Positions 1 to 12,500 of a DNA stretch of 64,000 nt are shown one piece after another. Position 1 is the first letter of the stretch. Each line of letters begins with the position of its first letter. The notes under the pieces were generated by a model that was given only the letters and a program-made list of their open reading frames with translations, did not search any database and had not been told where the DNA came from. The stretch covers positions 2,755,129-2,819,128 of the forward strand of contig VFFE01008908.1 of NCBI GenBank assembly GCA_008921705.1, given 5' to 3'. Origin of the DNA: Burhinus oedicnemus. Its lineage: Eukaryota; Chordata; Aves; Charadriiformes; Burhinidae. The translations under genes were made by a program, and so were the position numbers.

Positions 1-1344
1 ACTTAGCTAACTAATTTTTAATCAGGTAGGGGTTTAGATAGAATTTAGAGTAAGTACGTGGATTAATAAAGAACATTGTGATTTTAGAGCTGTGCTTTTT
101 CTGTCACTTTGTCCAAGAATGGTGGTTCATCAACTATAGAGTTCGTTACCAGGCTGGTATAAATAGCCACGAGGGAAAGTTCTCTATCAGATGCAACTGT
201 TCCAAATCATACTTCATCACGCAACAAACACATGAGCTTCTCCAACCCTCCTTTCTACTGGCGAAACAAGTGGGAGTCCTTTGCGTAGCCTCTCCTACAA
301 AATTCAGGCTGTGGTAGAAGGAATCACACGCACTAGCAAAGGGTTTCTGTGAGGAGACGATATCTCGGACTGGGACAGGCTCAGTTCCCAGCTAAGAGCA
401 GGAGGAAAATCCTCTGGACAAAAAAAAATCTGGAGTGTTTCTCTTGTGTTTCCTTCTAAAATAGATGTGAGTTAATCCATTCAAGTTCTTGTCCTTTTGT
501 CAGTTGTTCCTTAGTGATGAGAACCCTGGGTGTATTTTTACAACACACATCCATGCATCTTTTAATTTCTAAATTAATACTTTTCTCTTCTTAAAATTAA
601 ACTTGAAGTCATGTATTCTGGAATAATGACAGCCTAAATTTGCTATGAATGCCTAAAATAAAATTTTATTTTCTTATTAATAAACCCTCACATAAAAATA
701 ACAGTTGAGTATATATTCGCTGCCAAAATTCCGAAGAATGTCAAATCACTAAATGGGAGAAATTACTAGCTAGACACCTGGAATTGGAGCTTCTTGAGTA
801 ATAAACTAGCTTTTGACAGCTGTAGCCTTTTTTGCAGGTGCAAAAAGAACATTTTCTTCTTTTTATTTTATCTGCTTTACATCACTTAATGACTAGAATA
901 TTCCAAGTTGGGAAAACAACTGGGAGTTGAAAGAACAGGAAAATTTGTTTATTCTCTGCCACCTTATGAGTAAAAGGCGTGTGTGGGAGTCTGAGATGGA
1001 CTAATTCTGATCTCGGAGAACATGGAAGCAAGGAAAAAATAACTCAGCTTGTTAATTGCTGATAACATTTGCACTGTTAGGTACACCGACCACCTTGAAA
1101 TGCAACGCATACTTTGATATTTCCTAAAACACGCAGGACGCAATGTAGTTCTATTTAAATAATTATGTTCTTCTGGATATTTTTGTTCAGAAGCAGCATG
1201 ATAAAAAGCACATATTAAAAAGTTAATCAGGTGACTAAAAATGCCATGTCCTCTTTTCTCGCAAGTCAGATGGTAAAAATCAAACATCAAAATAAATGCT
1301 GAGGTATATAGTGATGTAAGTATGGGTTTAATGTATTCTCTTAG
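1..1344. other. AT-rich single-copy sequence, no gene seen
   Basis: Both strands show only short chance reading frames (largest about 108 codons, low-complexity and unlike any protein I know). No recognisable repeat is present up to the LTR boundary. Confidence 0.6.
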
Positions 1345-1518
1345 TGTCGTGGTTTAACCCTAGCCAGCAGCTAGGACCACGCAGCCTCTCACTTACTCCC
1401 CTTCCCCTCCCCTCCCCCAGTAAGGCAGGGAGAAGAGAGAGAGAAGGAGGGGAAAGTGTCAGGGAGGAGGGAGACACCCAAAAACCAAACCCAAACTCAT
1501 GGGCTGAGATAAAGTCAA

Positions 1519-1524
1519 TTTAAT
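1519..1524 (-). terminator. LTR polyadenylation signal (ATTAAA)
   Basis: On the minus strand ATTAAA lies about 140 bases downstream of the LTR TATA box, which fits the end of R. It sits in the conserved part of the LTR family where the polyadenylation signal is expected. Confidence 0.5.
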
Positions 1525-1660
1525 ACAATAATAATGGAAAAAGAAAATAAAAATAATGCTAAAAGAATATACAAGGCAAAAGTCACTCTCACCGCCCCGT
1601 GAATTGGTTTCCCAGCCTGACCTGAGCAGGATCGCAGATTTCCGCCCCCGGCCAACCCCC

Positions 1661-1683
1661 ATTTATATAGCGAGTATGACGTC
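1661..1683 (-). promoter_or_regulatory. LTR core promoter: TATA box and CRE-like site
   Basis: Read on the minus strand, a TGACGTC-type site (plus coordinates 1677-1683) is followed closely by CTATATAAAT (1661-1670). This is the expected U3 arrangement of the LTR and would start transcription leftward at roughly 1635. Whether it is still active cannot be judged from sequence. Confidence 0.6.
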
Positions 1684-1999
1684 TATGATATAGGATTTTC
1701 CATTGGCCATTCTATTGTTCTGACTATGCTCCTTCCCAGCTTCTATGGGAAGCTGCAAAAAGTCAACTAGTATAAACATAACTTAGCAACAATGGAAACA
1801 ATATGCATTATTGACATTCCTCTCATACTAAATCTGAAAACACAACAACCACTAGAAAGAAAATTAACTCTATCTCAGCTGAAACCAGGACACTTAATTA
1901 ACAAAAACAAATATTAAATACAACCTCAAAGCTACCTTTTTTTGCAATTAAACATTTCTATTAGTTGTCAGTCTCTGAGAATAACTCTTCTTTATGAAT

Positions 2000-2520
2000 A
2001 TCTGTTAGAAGGAGGAACAGCAATGCAAATTGAGTTACTTAAATTGTGGTTTCCTGGTTCTGATTTAAACCACAATTGACAAAACAGATTTAAATCAAAG
2101 CGATATAAATTGGTCCATCCTGCTTTAAAACTAATTAAGGATGTGCCTTGAAAGCATGCTTATGTCAGTGCTCTGACTCGGTGGATTCTCGGTATCACCC
2201 AAGTCTTAATAAATCACAGTAAAGGATGGATTTTTATTTAGTGCAACAGTCTCGATCTCTGAATTTAAGGCCACTGAAGAACAGATTAACATTTATAATT
2301 GCTAGGTTGATCAGTAATGCAAATTAAAAATGGGGATTTCAAAACAAATTAACCTTTGCAGCACATCATGCAGAGACAGACAGACAGAGAAATCATTGAA
2401 AAGGTTCTCCTTGTCCTTGAAGTGATTTACCGCAAATCAGCGTGTCCTCTGTGCTTTACTGCTCTGCAGCAAGCAGCTTCTGGAGTCTAAATGTCCAAAA
2501 AATAAACTGTGATAACTGAA
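2000..2520. promoter_or_regulatory. Candidate conserved non-coding element (POU/homeodomain/RUNX motifs)
   Basis: This is unique sequence without long reading frames. It is dense in ATGCAAAT-like octamers (around 2024 and 2316), ATTA cores and two RUNX-type TGTGGTTT sites in opposite orientation. Such motif density is typical of developmental enhancers, but conservation itself cannot be seen from one sequence, so this is an inference. Confidence 0.25.
2042..2077. repeat. 11-bp perfect inverted repeat with RUNX-type sites in both arms
   Basis: AATTGTGGTTT (2042-2052) and its exact complement AAACCACAATT (2067-2077) are separated by 14 bases. Each arm contains TGTGGTTT, the RUNX consensus, so the two sites face each other. 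A 10-bp palindrome, GATTTAAATC, follows at 2087-2096. Confidence 0.8.
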
Positions 2521-5500
2521 AGAACAACATGGATGGTTTGAGGCTGGCAAGTCACTGCATGGGCTATCGTTGCATTGCGTCTCTCCAGGCAGACTTGTAT
2601 ATTTGGGGACTAAGATTAGGATGTTTAGACTAGGGCCAAATGGGTTTATAACTAGGTACGTGCAGGCTCTGACCTATTAATTGAGGCTCATGGTTTCCTA
2701 CATCTACCTTCCACGTTTAACAAGACTGTGCTTGAAAGCAGTCAATAGAAAAAGGGTCTTGTGCCCCTACAAGGTTTTCTACTTCAAATCTGCCAGTCCC
2801 AGCCTTTGCTGAGGATCTTTCACTGCTCAGTCGTGAAGAGCAGCTCAGGCTTTTCCTGAAAGTTGTCCCTCTTTAGAATACCACATGGATTGAACAGAGC
2901 AGCATGTCAAATATGGTCTGTGTTACATTGTCTGTATTGTACAAAATTAAGAGCTAGATCCCACCTGGAGAAAACAACCATATGTGATCAGTACCTATGT
3001 ATGTGCCATGCTTCTCCATGGACAGAAAAGTGGTTATAGATGGAGAAGGCAGAGTGGATTTTGATGGCACCATGTAAAAATCTGAGGAGGTCCAAGACTG
3101 TTCCTTCCATGCCTAGACATCTACAGAGACAGGAGATGCTGTCAAATGCAAGAAAGTGTTGTAGACCTCCGTGGAGGGATGTATGGGGCAAAGAGTGAGG
3201 AAATCTAAGGCTGGACAAGCACAGAGGGAATGGAAAGAGCAAACAGCTTTGGTCTCTTCTCTTGCAGGTATGTCAACTCCTGGAGAGTTCTTGTCAGTCA
3301 ATGTAGCTGATGAGGATTCCAAGTTCACTATGTAGTGTTCCCAAGGAACAGAAGACAAGGTAACTGCGCTTTCAGTATAAGCATGTATGTTGTGTTTTGC
3401 TGCTGTGGTCTATAGTTTTCCAGAAAATCACTGTTTTCACATCTACAGTGCTCTGCCCAAAATTTCTGTTCCCATGGGCAATGTTTAGTACATTCAATGT
3501 GCACCACTGGTGACTGAAGTTAAAGGTGGAAGAAATATTTCCTCTTTTTTATAATTTAACTGTGTGTCCCCACAGTCCTTACTGGAACTGAGTAGTCAGA
3601 AACCAGTTGAGGAGTACGTGACCCATCAGTCTGACCCTGTGGAAAATATTAGATTATGCAAATGCTTATGCACATCCTTTGTGTAACAGTAGAGCTATTG
3701 TATAACTTCTTTTTTTTCTACGGGTGAACTGACACGTTGGGAAACTGGTAGTGTTATCTCCTGATCCCAGGGCTCCAGAAGGATATGAATAGGGATCCAA
3801 CAGTGGTATTAAAAGCTTCCTCTGAACAGAATACTTTTTTTTTTTTCTCCTAAGTTTCTAAACAGAACTAAAACCTAAAGCAAGTTAAGCAGACTGGAAT
3901 AAACACAGAACAGTGGCAGGTATTGTCATCGCCGCTCACAGCAAGTGAATGGTATTTTGGTTAATGGGAAAGCAAAGCCAGGGAGGATCCTTAAAGCTGT
4001 CTAAACTTGAGCAGTGGTAATGCAAAATATTTTTCTACATGGTAGAGCACAGACGAACAACTTAGCTCCTGATGCTACAGCACGGGGTGCCGATGGCACT
4101 AGTTGAGGCTTGGCCGTCAGCCCTGTGGTGCGCGCACAGGCACGGCATCGGGTGTGGGAGGTGGGGACAGACCTCTCCTTCCTGCTAGGGCCACGCCAGC
4201 CACTTCCAGCTGAGATGCTCTTGGCTTGTGTCATCCAAAGGATGGCAAAAAGTGGGTGGTAGGTGAGGAAAAGCTGACGTGATGGGTATTGATAAGGTTA
4301 CTGAATAGCCAGCCAAATAGTTGGAATATTTTTCAGAAGTTTTGGCAGACAGTACAGGATTGCGGTCCAGAAGAAGAAGGTGCCTGTCTGTCTGTCTTGT
4401 TCAGTAGATGTTTCCAGCTGCTGGTAACGGTATTGGCAATAGGCGTTAGTTAACAGATGGAAAGTTATTGCTTTGTAATGCATACAAAGATTGTGCAACT
4501 TCCATAGACATTCATGCCCTGCTTGGCATGCCTCGTCTTTCTTGTCTAAATAAACTGCAGTTTGTTCAAGAATCTCTCCCTTTTCCTATGCTATATTATC
4601 ATTTGCTGAATAATATTTCTTTCATTTCCCCCCCTCCCCAAGGGGAATGAAGTATAGTATATGGACTTTTTCCAAAATCAAAGCTCTTTAGTATGGTTAG
4701 CCTTTCTGGTCTGTCTTATTACTGATATTTTTACAGATGTACTGGCAAAACAAAATTTATTGCAATATTTATTGGACTGAATTTGAGGTTATTTATAACA
4801 TGGTTAGATGGCTATCTATTAGACATGTCACAGTAGCTATTTAACACTTCTATAGCTGTCTAGTTGGAATTATGATATTAAACAGCATTTATTGAATATA
4901 ATCCAGAAAATGTTAAAGGAAGAGTAAATTTGAAGAGAGAAAGACACAACCATCAGAGTAACGGAGGGACAAAGAATAAAAATGTAATTTTAAACAGCAA
5001 TTCTCAGCTGGGCTGAGGGAGGGGAATATTTAGGATGTGAGGAAGTCCAGGTGCAGATTTTAAGTTCTCTAAAGTGCACCAGCACTCTGCCTAACAGCTG
5101 ACCTTTCCCTCATGAAATGGACATTTTTCATTTAGAAAAGGAAATGAGAATCATCTTCTTTGATTTTTTGCACTGATTAAGTAGAGTTAAAAAGTTCTGT
5201 GTTCTGTGGGACCATTTTCTGTAGGACGCAATTTCATAAAAATCAAGCATTTCACAGACAGGTGTTACTTTGACATTTTTAATGTTTTGTGTTAAGGTGG
5301 TATTGACTATTTTATTTCTTTGCGATGAATTTAAATGACAACATTTTTTCTATATCAGTGTTTTTATAATTTTGTATTTAGTTCTATGTTTCACTGTTGT
5401 GTCATCATGATGCTTTTTTGCACCATCAGGACAAAAAGCTTTAGTGTCTCTTAACATCTATGAGTTTTAGCTCTTTTTTTTTAAATTTAAATCAGAAAAT

Positions 5501-8500
5501 GAATGCACGTGTTGGAATTCCTGTGAATAAATCTGGATAAGGCTTGCCTGCAAGGAAGAAGAGACTTTAAGGGTAAAAATTTCCCCAATGAATTATGAAT
5601 TTCCTTTAAAAAACAGTTTCCTGTAATCTTTAGAAAACGTAGATTCTTTAGGAAAACAAATCCTCCATTTTCGCATACAGATACAGACCATCTTAAAAGA
5701 TTTCACCAAAAAAAGTCAGTCTCGTTACTTCTGTTTAACAGATAGACCCATTTCTGTGGGAGGATGCGGAGGAGAGGAAATGAGGACACTGGAAGGTTTT
5801 GCAGGTGTGAGATGAAGCTGGGCAGTCATCATTTTCCATTTCTCACAAAGGTGCGGTGGGGGAAGGACAGAGAGTGGGGTGATAGGAATTGTCCTATTTT
5901 TTTCTCATGCCTCCTTTTCGCATTTTCTTGTGGCAAGAGGGTGTTTGCAGACAGTGTCACTGCTGTGTGGAAGTGGCAGTTCCTATCCCAGCTTTTCTCT
6001 TTCCAGCCTAATTCAAGTTGTCCAACCCAAGTTCTATGGGACTACCTTCCTGACATATGCGTAGTTTGCTCATCATGGGACATGGGTTTTCGGTACTCAC
6101 AACAGCCGTTGTGGACCAATAAATACGTATTTATCCTTTGCTTTTTGCAGATGGAAGAGCTGAAATACTCCAGTCTTTAGCTACCAGAGCCTTGAACGGC
6201 GTAGGATGCGATGTTGAATAACACGGAGGCAGGAGGACATGGGTGAAAACTCTTTGTCCAGATCACACATGGACTGAGAAGAGTTTTAATGATGATTTTT
6301 AAAAGACCATAGCTGCCAACTAAGTTCTAGCTAACACTGGTGAGAAATTACGGTAGGTAATTCAAGGAGACTATGCAGTTTCTTAAACTCATTAGCTGCC
6401 CATAGAGGGTTAAAGGGTACATAACTAAAAATAATTACATAGGAATTATGGAGTTCAAACAGAATGTGTTACTCTGCTCACACAAAACTTCAAGGGAGAC
6501 AAATTAGAGAGGATTATTAGCATATTCCACTTTGTCAACAAATCTTACAAGGAAGGAAAAATATAATAATGTAAAGGAGCTGGAGATTCATGTTTCCATA
6601 ATAGCTGTATCTGCACTATCCTACCTGTGAAATTAATTCTCTGTGGGTGGTGAAGCTGTTGAATATTTTTGATTTCTTAGCCATCCTATTTTTCCCCTGT
6701 AAGCAACTCTTTTGAGTATGGATATTAACCTGCAATCCTCTCTTAGCTGAAACTTTCTTTGGCAGCATTATGCCTGGGCAAGGGCTCTTACGGGGAGCAA
6801 AGAGCAGCACACAAAAGTGATCAGAAATACACTCACAAAAATGCATTTTTGTCTGAGCTCATTCATTCTAATTGTTCTCCTGAGGCTTGATCCGGAGTGC
6901 AGAGAAATCCAAAGGGGGCTCACTGGGCTGTGGGTCAGGTTTTAAGGTCACCTGTATGTGGCAAGTAGTGAATAATGAGCATCACGCTGCACGGTGCCAG
7001 CTCCTCGGGCCTTACCCTGATGATGGAGGTAAGAATTTGGCCACCGATTTCACTAAGTGCGGTCTCGGGGCTGGAGGGAGAGCATCACCACTCACTCCTT
7101 CTGCAGCAAAAGGCAATCACAGACCTTAATGATCAGCAGGCTGGTGTGTCCCAGTAATGCAGCTGACCATGCTCTGATTAACTGGTGCTAACTGTGCCCC
7201 AGAACATTTTCCCTGTAGAGTTAGCTCTTTTATGGATGGCAGTGGTCCAAGAAGTTGTTAGAGTAACTGCTGGGATTTGATACGATCGTAAATATATTTC
7301 CATATGTAATTATGAGTACTGTGATGGCTGATTTGTCCCTCTCACTGATACAAAGAGGCTGGGATTAACACATGTATTTTGCAAACATAACTACATATAT
7401 TGAAAACTGTTTAGGGTGGACTTTATTTGTTCTCCTTTTATTTTTCCTTAACAGAATCCTTTAAGCCAGTTCAAAAAGTTTGCTCTTGCAGACAGAAATG
7501 TCCTTCCCTTTAGCCTAGATTGGGGATTTGGGTGGGAAATGGGATTTGAGATCCTGGCCCACCTTTTTGTGCAACCATGTGCAAACCACTTTGTGCTGTG
7601 GCCCTTTGTTGTCCTACCAAGCTTTGCTCTGCTTTGCTAGATTTAAGACTTGTGGGAGGTGGTTGTCATATTTTATTTTTTTTTTGTAAACAAGAACATG
7701 GTATGATCCAAGACCAGAGGTTCTGGACATCACCACAGTAAACACAATAAGGGTTTGGGAGCCTCTTGGTCAATCCCAAAACTCCCATCTGTTTCCACAG
7801 TGGCAGAAACAGGTCCTTGGTGAACTGCCAGCTTTTAGCACTTAGCATCTCCATGGGTACCCCTTCCTGGTGTCCCATTGCTTTCCATACATTGAGTTCT
7901 ACTGGTCTCACAAGGATCTGGAAACAGATGTGAAATTACCAAGCATAAGTCAGATTACTCCATGGCAGAAGAAGAAATATTCAAGCCTGGAAACAGAAGA
8001 GTTAATATAAAACTAATTTCTCTTACCTACTTTCCAAAGACGCCAACCTTCCTATATAAATTCCCCTGTCATTAATCTAATAAAGCTCTACTTTGTTCAT
8101 AATTTACTACACCCTTCAATAAGCATTGTAATATTTGTGCAGGGCAAGTATATAAATCATTGTTGCCTTTCTCTACTTTTTACTTATCTGGTTCTTTCAA
8201 GGTCACTAACCTACCTTATAGCTTTCATCTGGTTTAAATATTCTGCTATTACCTTTTACACCTCGCTTCCTAGTTCAGGCCCATTTAGATATCTACAGCT
8301 GCATCTTCTCAAATAGCTATTGATCCATGTCTCCTTGCTAAAGGTTACTAACTTCATCAGCCGTAATGATACACATTACATCTGTTAGGGTTCACTTGCA
8401 CCTATTTGATGGTTAGAAAGGGGGGGACTGTTTTCTGATTTTGTTGTTATTGACCATCTTTTCTGCCTAGGATATCAAAAACATAGGAAAATTATCTTCA

Positions 8501-8585
8501 GTAAAATATCCTCATTTTGACATAAGTAGGCTTTCAGCACCCAGGTCATTCAGAGAAGGTTAATCAATCCCTACTGACCTCCAAG
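2521..8585. other. Unique AT-rich sequence, nothing recognised
   Basis: About 6 kb with short homopolymer runs, a (CTGT)n run near 4384, and frames no longer than 138 codons (5764-6180) that show no recognisable protein family. The 5764-6180 frame contains a fair splice-acceptor-like tract near 5995, but nothing else supports an exon. Confidence 0.5.
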
Positions 8586-8690
8586 AGCCTGAAATGTAGC
8601 TGGATAAGGCCCCAATCCAGCAAAGCACTTAAGGATATCCTTATGTAAACATATGGTCAGTCCCATTTTCAGTGCACTTTGGTGAGAAGT
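8586..8690. repeat. Relic of an old amniote interspersed repeat
   Basis: The stretch beginning GGCCCCAATCCAGCAAAGCA, then CTTAAG, a GTCAGTCCCATTTTCAGTG-like segment and further decay, matches the layout of a repeat I know from turtle, crocodilian and bird genomes (a 'GGCCC..CAGCAAAGCACTTAAG..CCCATTGA' pattern). The family name is not certain and the copy is strongly diverged. Confidence 0.5.
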
Positions 8691-9210
8691 GCATTTCAGG
8701 GTAGAGCATCTCAGAGGACGCTGCTTCTTGCAAGGGCTGTGCAAGACCAGAGTGCAGCGCTTGCAAGCGCAGTCCATGGTGTCTGGTATTCTTGCACTGG
8801 GCAAAGTACCTCTCCTCAGGTGCGTTGCTTGTGGGGACGTCCCTGTGCTTTGTGGGAGGCTGTCGAGGTGCCCCTGCTTTAAAGTCATGGTGTGCGTGTG
8901 TGAGTGAGAGCCCTTGTCCTCTGCAGAGGCGGTGGGCTCTTAGGATGCTTGAGTTTCTTTTGCTGATTGTTTTAGAGACAATCAAATGACTTAGGAGTGG
9001 GTAGACTAATCATCAGGGTCCTGCAGGACCTGAGAGCTGTGCTCACTGTGTAGTGACTGGAGAGATCATCCTATCTTCTGGCTTCATCAGTTCCTTGAGC
9101 CAAGTGTGTTGCTGCTATGGGGTTGCCATCCTATACCGAAAAACACAGGTGAAACAGAGCTCTGCCGTAGCTGACTGCCATGGAGCAAGGCTGGGATGGT
9201 TATTGCCATG

Positions 9211-9565
9211 GTATAGAGGAAAATAAGGTTAGAAGGGACCTGAGGAGGTCATCTCATCCACTCCCATGCAAACCATTCCTGACACATGTTTGTCTAATGT
9301 GTTTCTTTAACCCCGCCAGCAGCGGAGATCCCCCAGCCTCCCCGGACGACCTCCTCCATCGCCAAATGACCCTTGCAGAGGGGAAGTTTTTCTAGTGCTG
9401 AACTTAACTCTCTCTGGCTGCATTAAACCCATTACTTTTTGTGCTCTCCCCATGGATGTGGATAACAATTTATTGCCTTCCTCTTTGCATAAGCTTTTTA
9501 CATAATTGAAGACTGTTATCATGTCTCCTCTCCGTCTTCCCTGCGCTAGACTAAATAGCCCAGAT
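9211..9565 (-). mobile_element. Ancient CR1 LINE 3' fragment, minus strand
   Basis: Read on the plus strand this is the reverse complement of a CR1 3' end. It has the AGAAGGGACCTGAGGAGGTC block, then the conserved segments around CATTCCTGACACATGTTTGTC (9278-9298), CATTAAACCCATTACTTTTTG, and GAAGACTGTTATCATGTCTC. The order and spacing follow old CR1 families shared with turtles and crocodilians. It is strongly diverged and lacks any reverse-transcriptase domain, so it is a 5'-truncated dead copy of about 355 bp. The reading frames over it are shadows. Confidence 0.88.
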
Positions 9566-12500
9566 AGGAGGATGAAAGCTGGAATGGGGTGTCGGGGAGA
9601 AGGAATTAGAGGAGGAAATCACAGAGGAGTTAATCCTGCTTCCTGTCCCTACAGAAATGGACTTTTTCTTCTGAAGAATGGGGGCTGTGGGAGGACAGTA
9701 CGTGCTTCTCGGTGCTGGTGATTCACTAACGCAGCTCCGTGGACTGTGAACCCGATTGATGGGTTGCTGCCTCACAGCCTAAGGAAGAGGGGCTCGGGCT
9801 GACCCTCTGCTGAGCCACGACACTCCCATTCAGCCTGTGTGCTTGGGAAATAAGGCTTTAATTTCTTATATCGGTGAGGAGCGTATCCAACTCACAGGTC
9901 AGCTCCCGTGGGATGTATCTGGTTGGGCTTCTGTGTACCGTGAAAGCTGTTTCGAGGTGCTGTGTGTGTTATACAGTCAGATAAAATGACGGTATGAAAC
10001 CATCACCCTGCAGCAGCACCCAGGCAGCCCACCATGACCCCTGCCAGGGAGCAGGAGCCCTCTCCTCTGATGGCACAATGAGGTTTCTGTTGGGAGCAGT
10101 GCCTTCACCACAGCTCTCTGCTTCCCACCCGTGTGCGGGATGGAAAGCCACTTGCCACACACGCTGCTTACATGTGTTTCACAACTTGATTGCTGCTCAT
10201 AAAACCAACACGTGGAACAGGCAAACGCTGTCTGATCCAAAACGCCCCGGGGTGTATTATGTCAATGTCACATACATTAAGAAGGTACAGCGAGCACTCG
10301 GAATGACTTCTTGTGTTTGTAGCCCTTTTCCATTATTCATGTCTGCTGTCAGAGCTATAGCACGTACGCAGCCATTGCGTTGTGGCTGTCATAACCTGGA
10401 GGAAACAAAAATAGCTCCCAGCCTGGAAACCTCCAAAAGCACAAGGTGGAGGGTAACACAGGGGGGAAAAATATGGTTCTCTACCACTTGATGGTCCCAA
10501 ACAGCTTTCAGTGACACCCTTTGCCTTGCTCTAAGCACTCCAAGAACAACACGTAAGGTGGAGCTGTTTTCCCTAGGCTCCTGGCAACATGGGATCACAG
10601 GTTTATTTACATCAGAATAAAGGGCTGGCCTTGAAGAAAACAGAATATTAGAAGCCCTTTGGGACAGCAGCGAAGTCCTTTGCATTGTAAGTGCATTGCA
10701 GACTAGCTCCAGCACACCCAGCCCCTCTCCAGGCCCCCCACTTGTTCATCACTAGGATGTTAAGACCTTCCAGTTCAATTTCACTGTAAAAAAATCTTGA
10801 TAAATTGCAATCCAATTGATTTCTTTTTTTAACTCTCCTTTCCCTCCAGTCCTCCCCAGAGTGACTTTGAAGATGACATTTGTATTTCTGAATTAAAACC
10901 ACATTTACCCAATGCTGGGAAGGGAGGAGGCAGGGACAGAAGAGAGAGAAACCCTTTTGTTCTCCTCCTCTTGGTTCCCCCTTACCTGCCAGGGCCAAGC
11001 TCCAAAATAATTCCTAACAGCTGAGGTTAGCCAGGGACATCTAATCCCGGAAAGCTGGCTCTGAATTCCAGCACCAGCACATGGAGTTTGAGTTTCATCA
11101 ACAGCCATTTACATGTAATTCCCCCAAACTTCTGAAGAAGTGTGAGTATATGCACAGGTATGTTCTTGTTTAATTGAAAAGGAAAAAAATATTTTTTTTT
11201 CATAAATCAAAGCCCAAATGGCATCGACAGCTGTGGCAACATTCATGCTTTTTAAAGCTAAGCAAGCTCAGGAGCTGTTTTGAAGACATACTGGGGTCCT
11301 TTGAATGTACCCTTAAACAGCCATGTCTATAGGATGCCCAAGAATTGTGATTCTCAACCAAAGGGAGGGCTGAGTCCTCTTCCCTTGATTTTCTGTAATG
11401 GAAAAAGATTGCTCTGTGCAAATGGAGCTTCAAGTATCTTGCTGAATTTGCTGAGACCTGTCCTGTTTGTTTACAGAAGGGGCGTAAGGAGCATCCTGGC
11501 AACACAACGGAGAGAAACCTCCTGGGGTTCGGCTAGACCGATATGGGAGGATGAGGCAGCAACGGGCTCGCCCTGAGGGAAACACACCTTTCCAAGCATG
11601 GACAGGGACCACATGGGATGTGTTGGGTAAAATTGCAGGTTTTCTTCTTCTTTGGAGTCAGTCAGCAGGGATTACATGCTGTTTTTCTCAGGAGATTTTT
11701 AATTTTTTCAAAGAGAGTTCCCCAGTTGGCCCTAAGTATTCATGACCCAAAGATAAAACTCCCCATTAGTTCTGTTGTACCCCTTCCCAGCAAGACAATT
11801 TCCAACATCTTTAGTTTTGGTGGTGTTTTCTTTAAGACCATACACTTTTTATTAAGAAAAAGCTTTGGTTTTGCTGTTTAGCCAACTGAAATGAGTAATA
11901 AAAATGTTATTTGTATGGGACAAGGGAAATATTTTCTTTTAAATTGTCTCATCTTACTAATTGATTACAATGGGACCGCTTGGACGTGTGCAGTGTGCAG
12001 CATCCGGTCCCTCTGCTCAGAGCAGGGCTTCAGCCAAGCTGGTATAATCCATCCCAGGAGAGAAAGCAAGAGTAAAAGCAATATATAGGTATTTAGAGCT
12101 GCCTCTCCCGTGCAGCCAGCTTGGCCTCCATGAGGAAATGCTTTGGGTGTCTGAAAAGAATATGTCCTAAAAATATTAGAAGTTTCTGTGGAAGATGAAA
12201 TATTAGAGAATATTCATAGTTAGAAACATAATCTAGAAGTAAAAAATTAAAAAAATTTTTAGAGAAAACTCCTTCAAGATATAGGTATTTTCTGTTGTTC
12301 AGTGCGGACATCACTGATAGCCTGCTAGTGTGGAAAGTACTTGTTATCGATAAAAAGTAATAATATGAATCCACAGCATGTCTGAATTTAAATCAGAAAG
12401 TGAAACAATTAATATAAAGAATTACAGTATTACAGTACAATTTCCCTGAGATGCAAAAACATTTCATATTTGAAAGTGACTTGAATATAATGGTCTTTAA

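Larger units (their letters stand above)
1345..1892 (-). mobile_element. Solo LTR of an avian endogenous retrovirus, sense on minus strand
   Basis: The segment starts TGTCGTGGTTTAACCC and ends AGCTGAAACCAGGACA, the two termini of an LTR family that is very common in bird genomes, and it has the canonical TG...CA ends. The flanks are CTTAG (1340-1344) and CTTAA (1893-1897), a 4 of 5 match that fits a worn 5-bp target-site duplication. Transcriptional orientation is inferred from signals on the minus strand: a CRE-like TGACGTC core, a TATA box, then an ATTAAA polyadenylation signal, in the right order for U3-R-U5. No retroviral gag, pol or env lies next to it, so it is a solo LTR left by recombination between two LTRs. 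A 67-codon frame inside it is chance. The exact family name is not assigned. Confidence 0.9.

Noticed and set aside
1459..1662. 67-codon minus-strand frame inside the LTR
   Set aside because: It is LTR sequence, which in such families is not coding here.
9994..10491. 165-codon plus-strand open frame
   Set aside because: No recognisable domain, and overlapping open frames on the opposite strand. Consistent with chance.
5475..12402. Shared 15-mer AATTTAAATCAGAAA near 5480 and 12387
   Set aside because: A short AT-rich word with no extension on either side. Likely chance.
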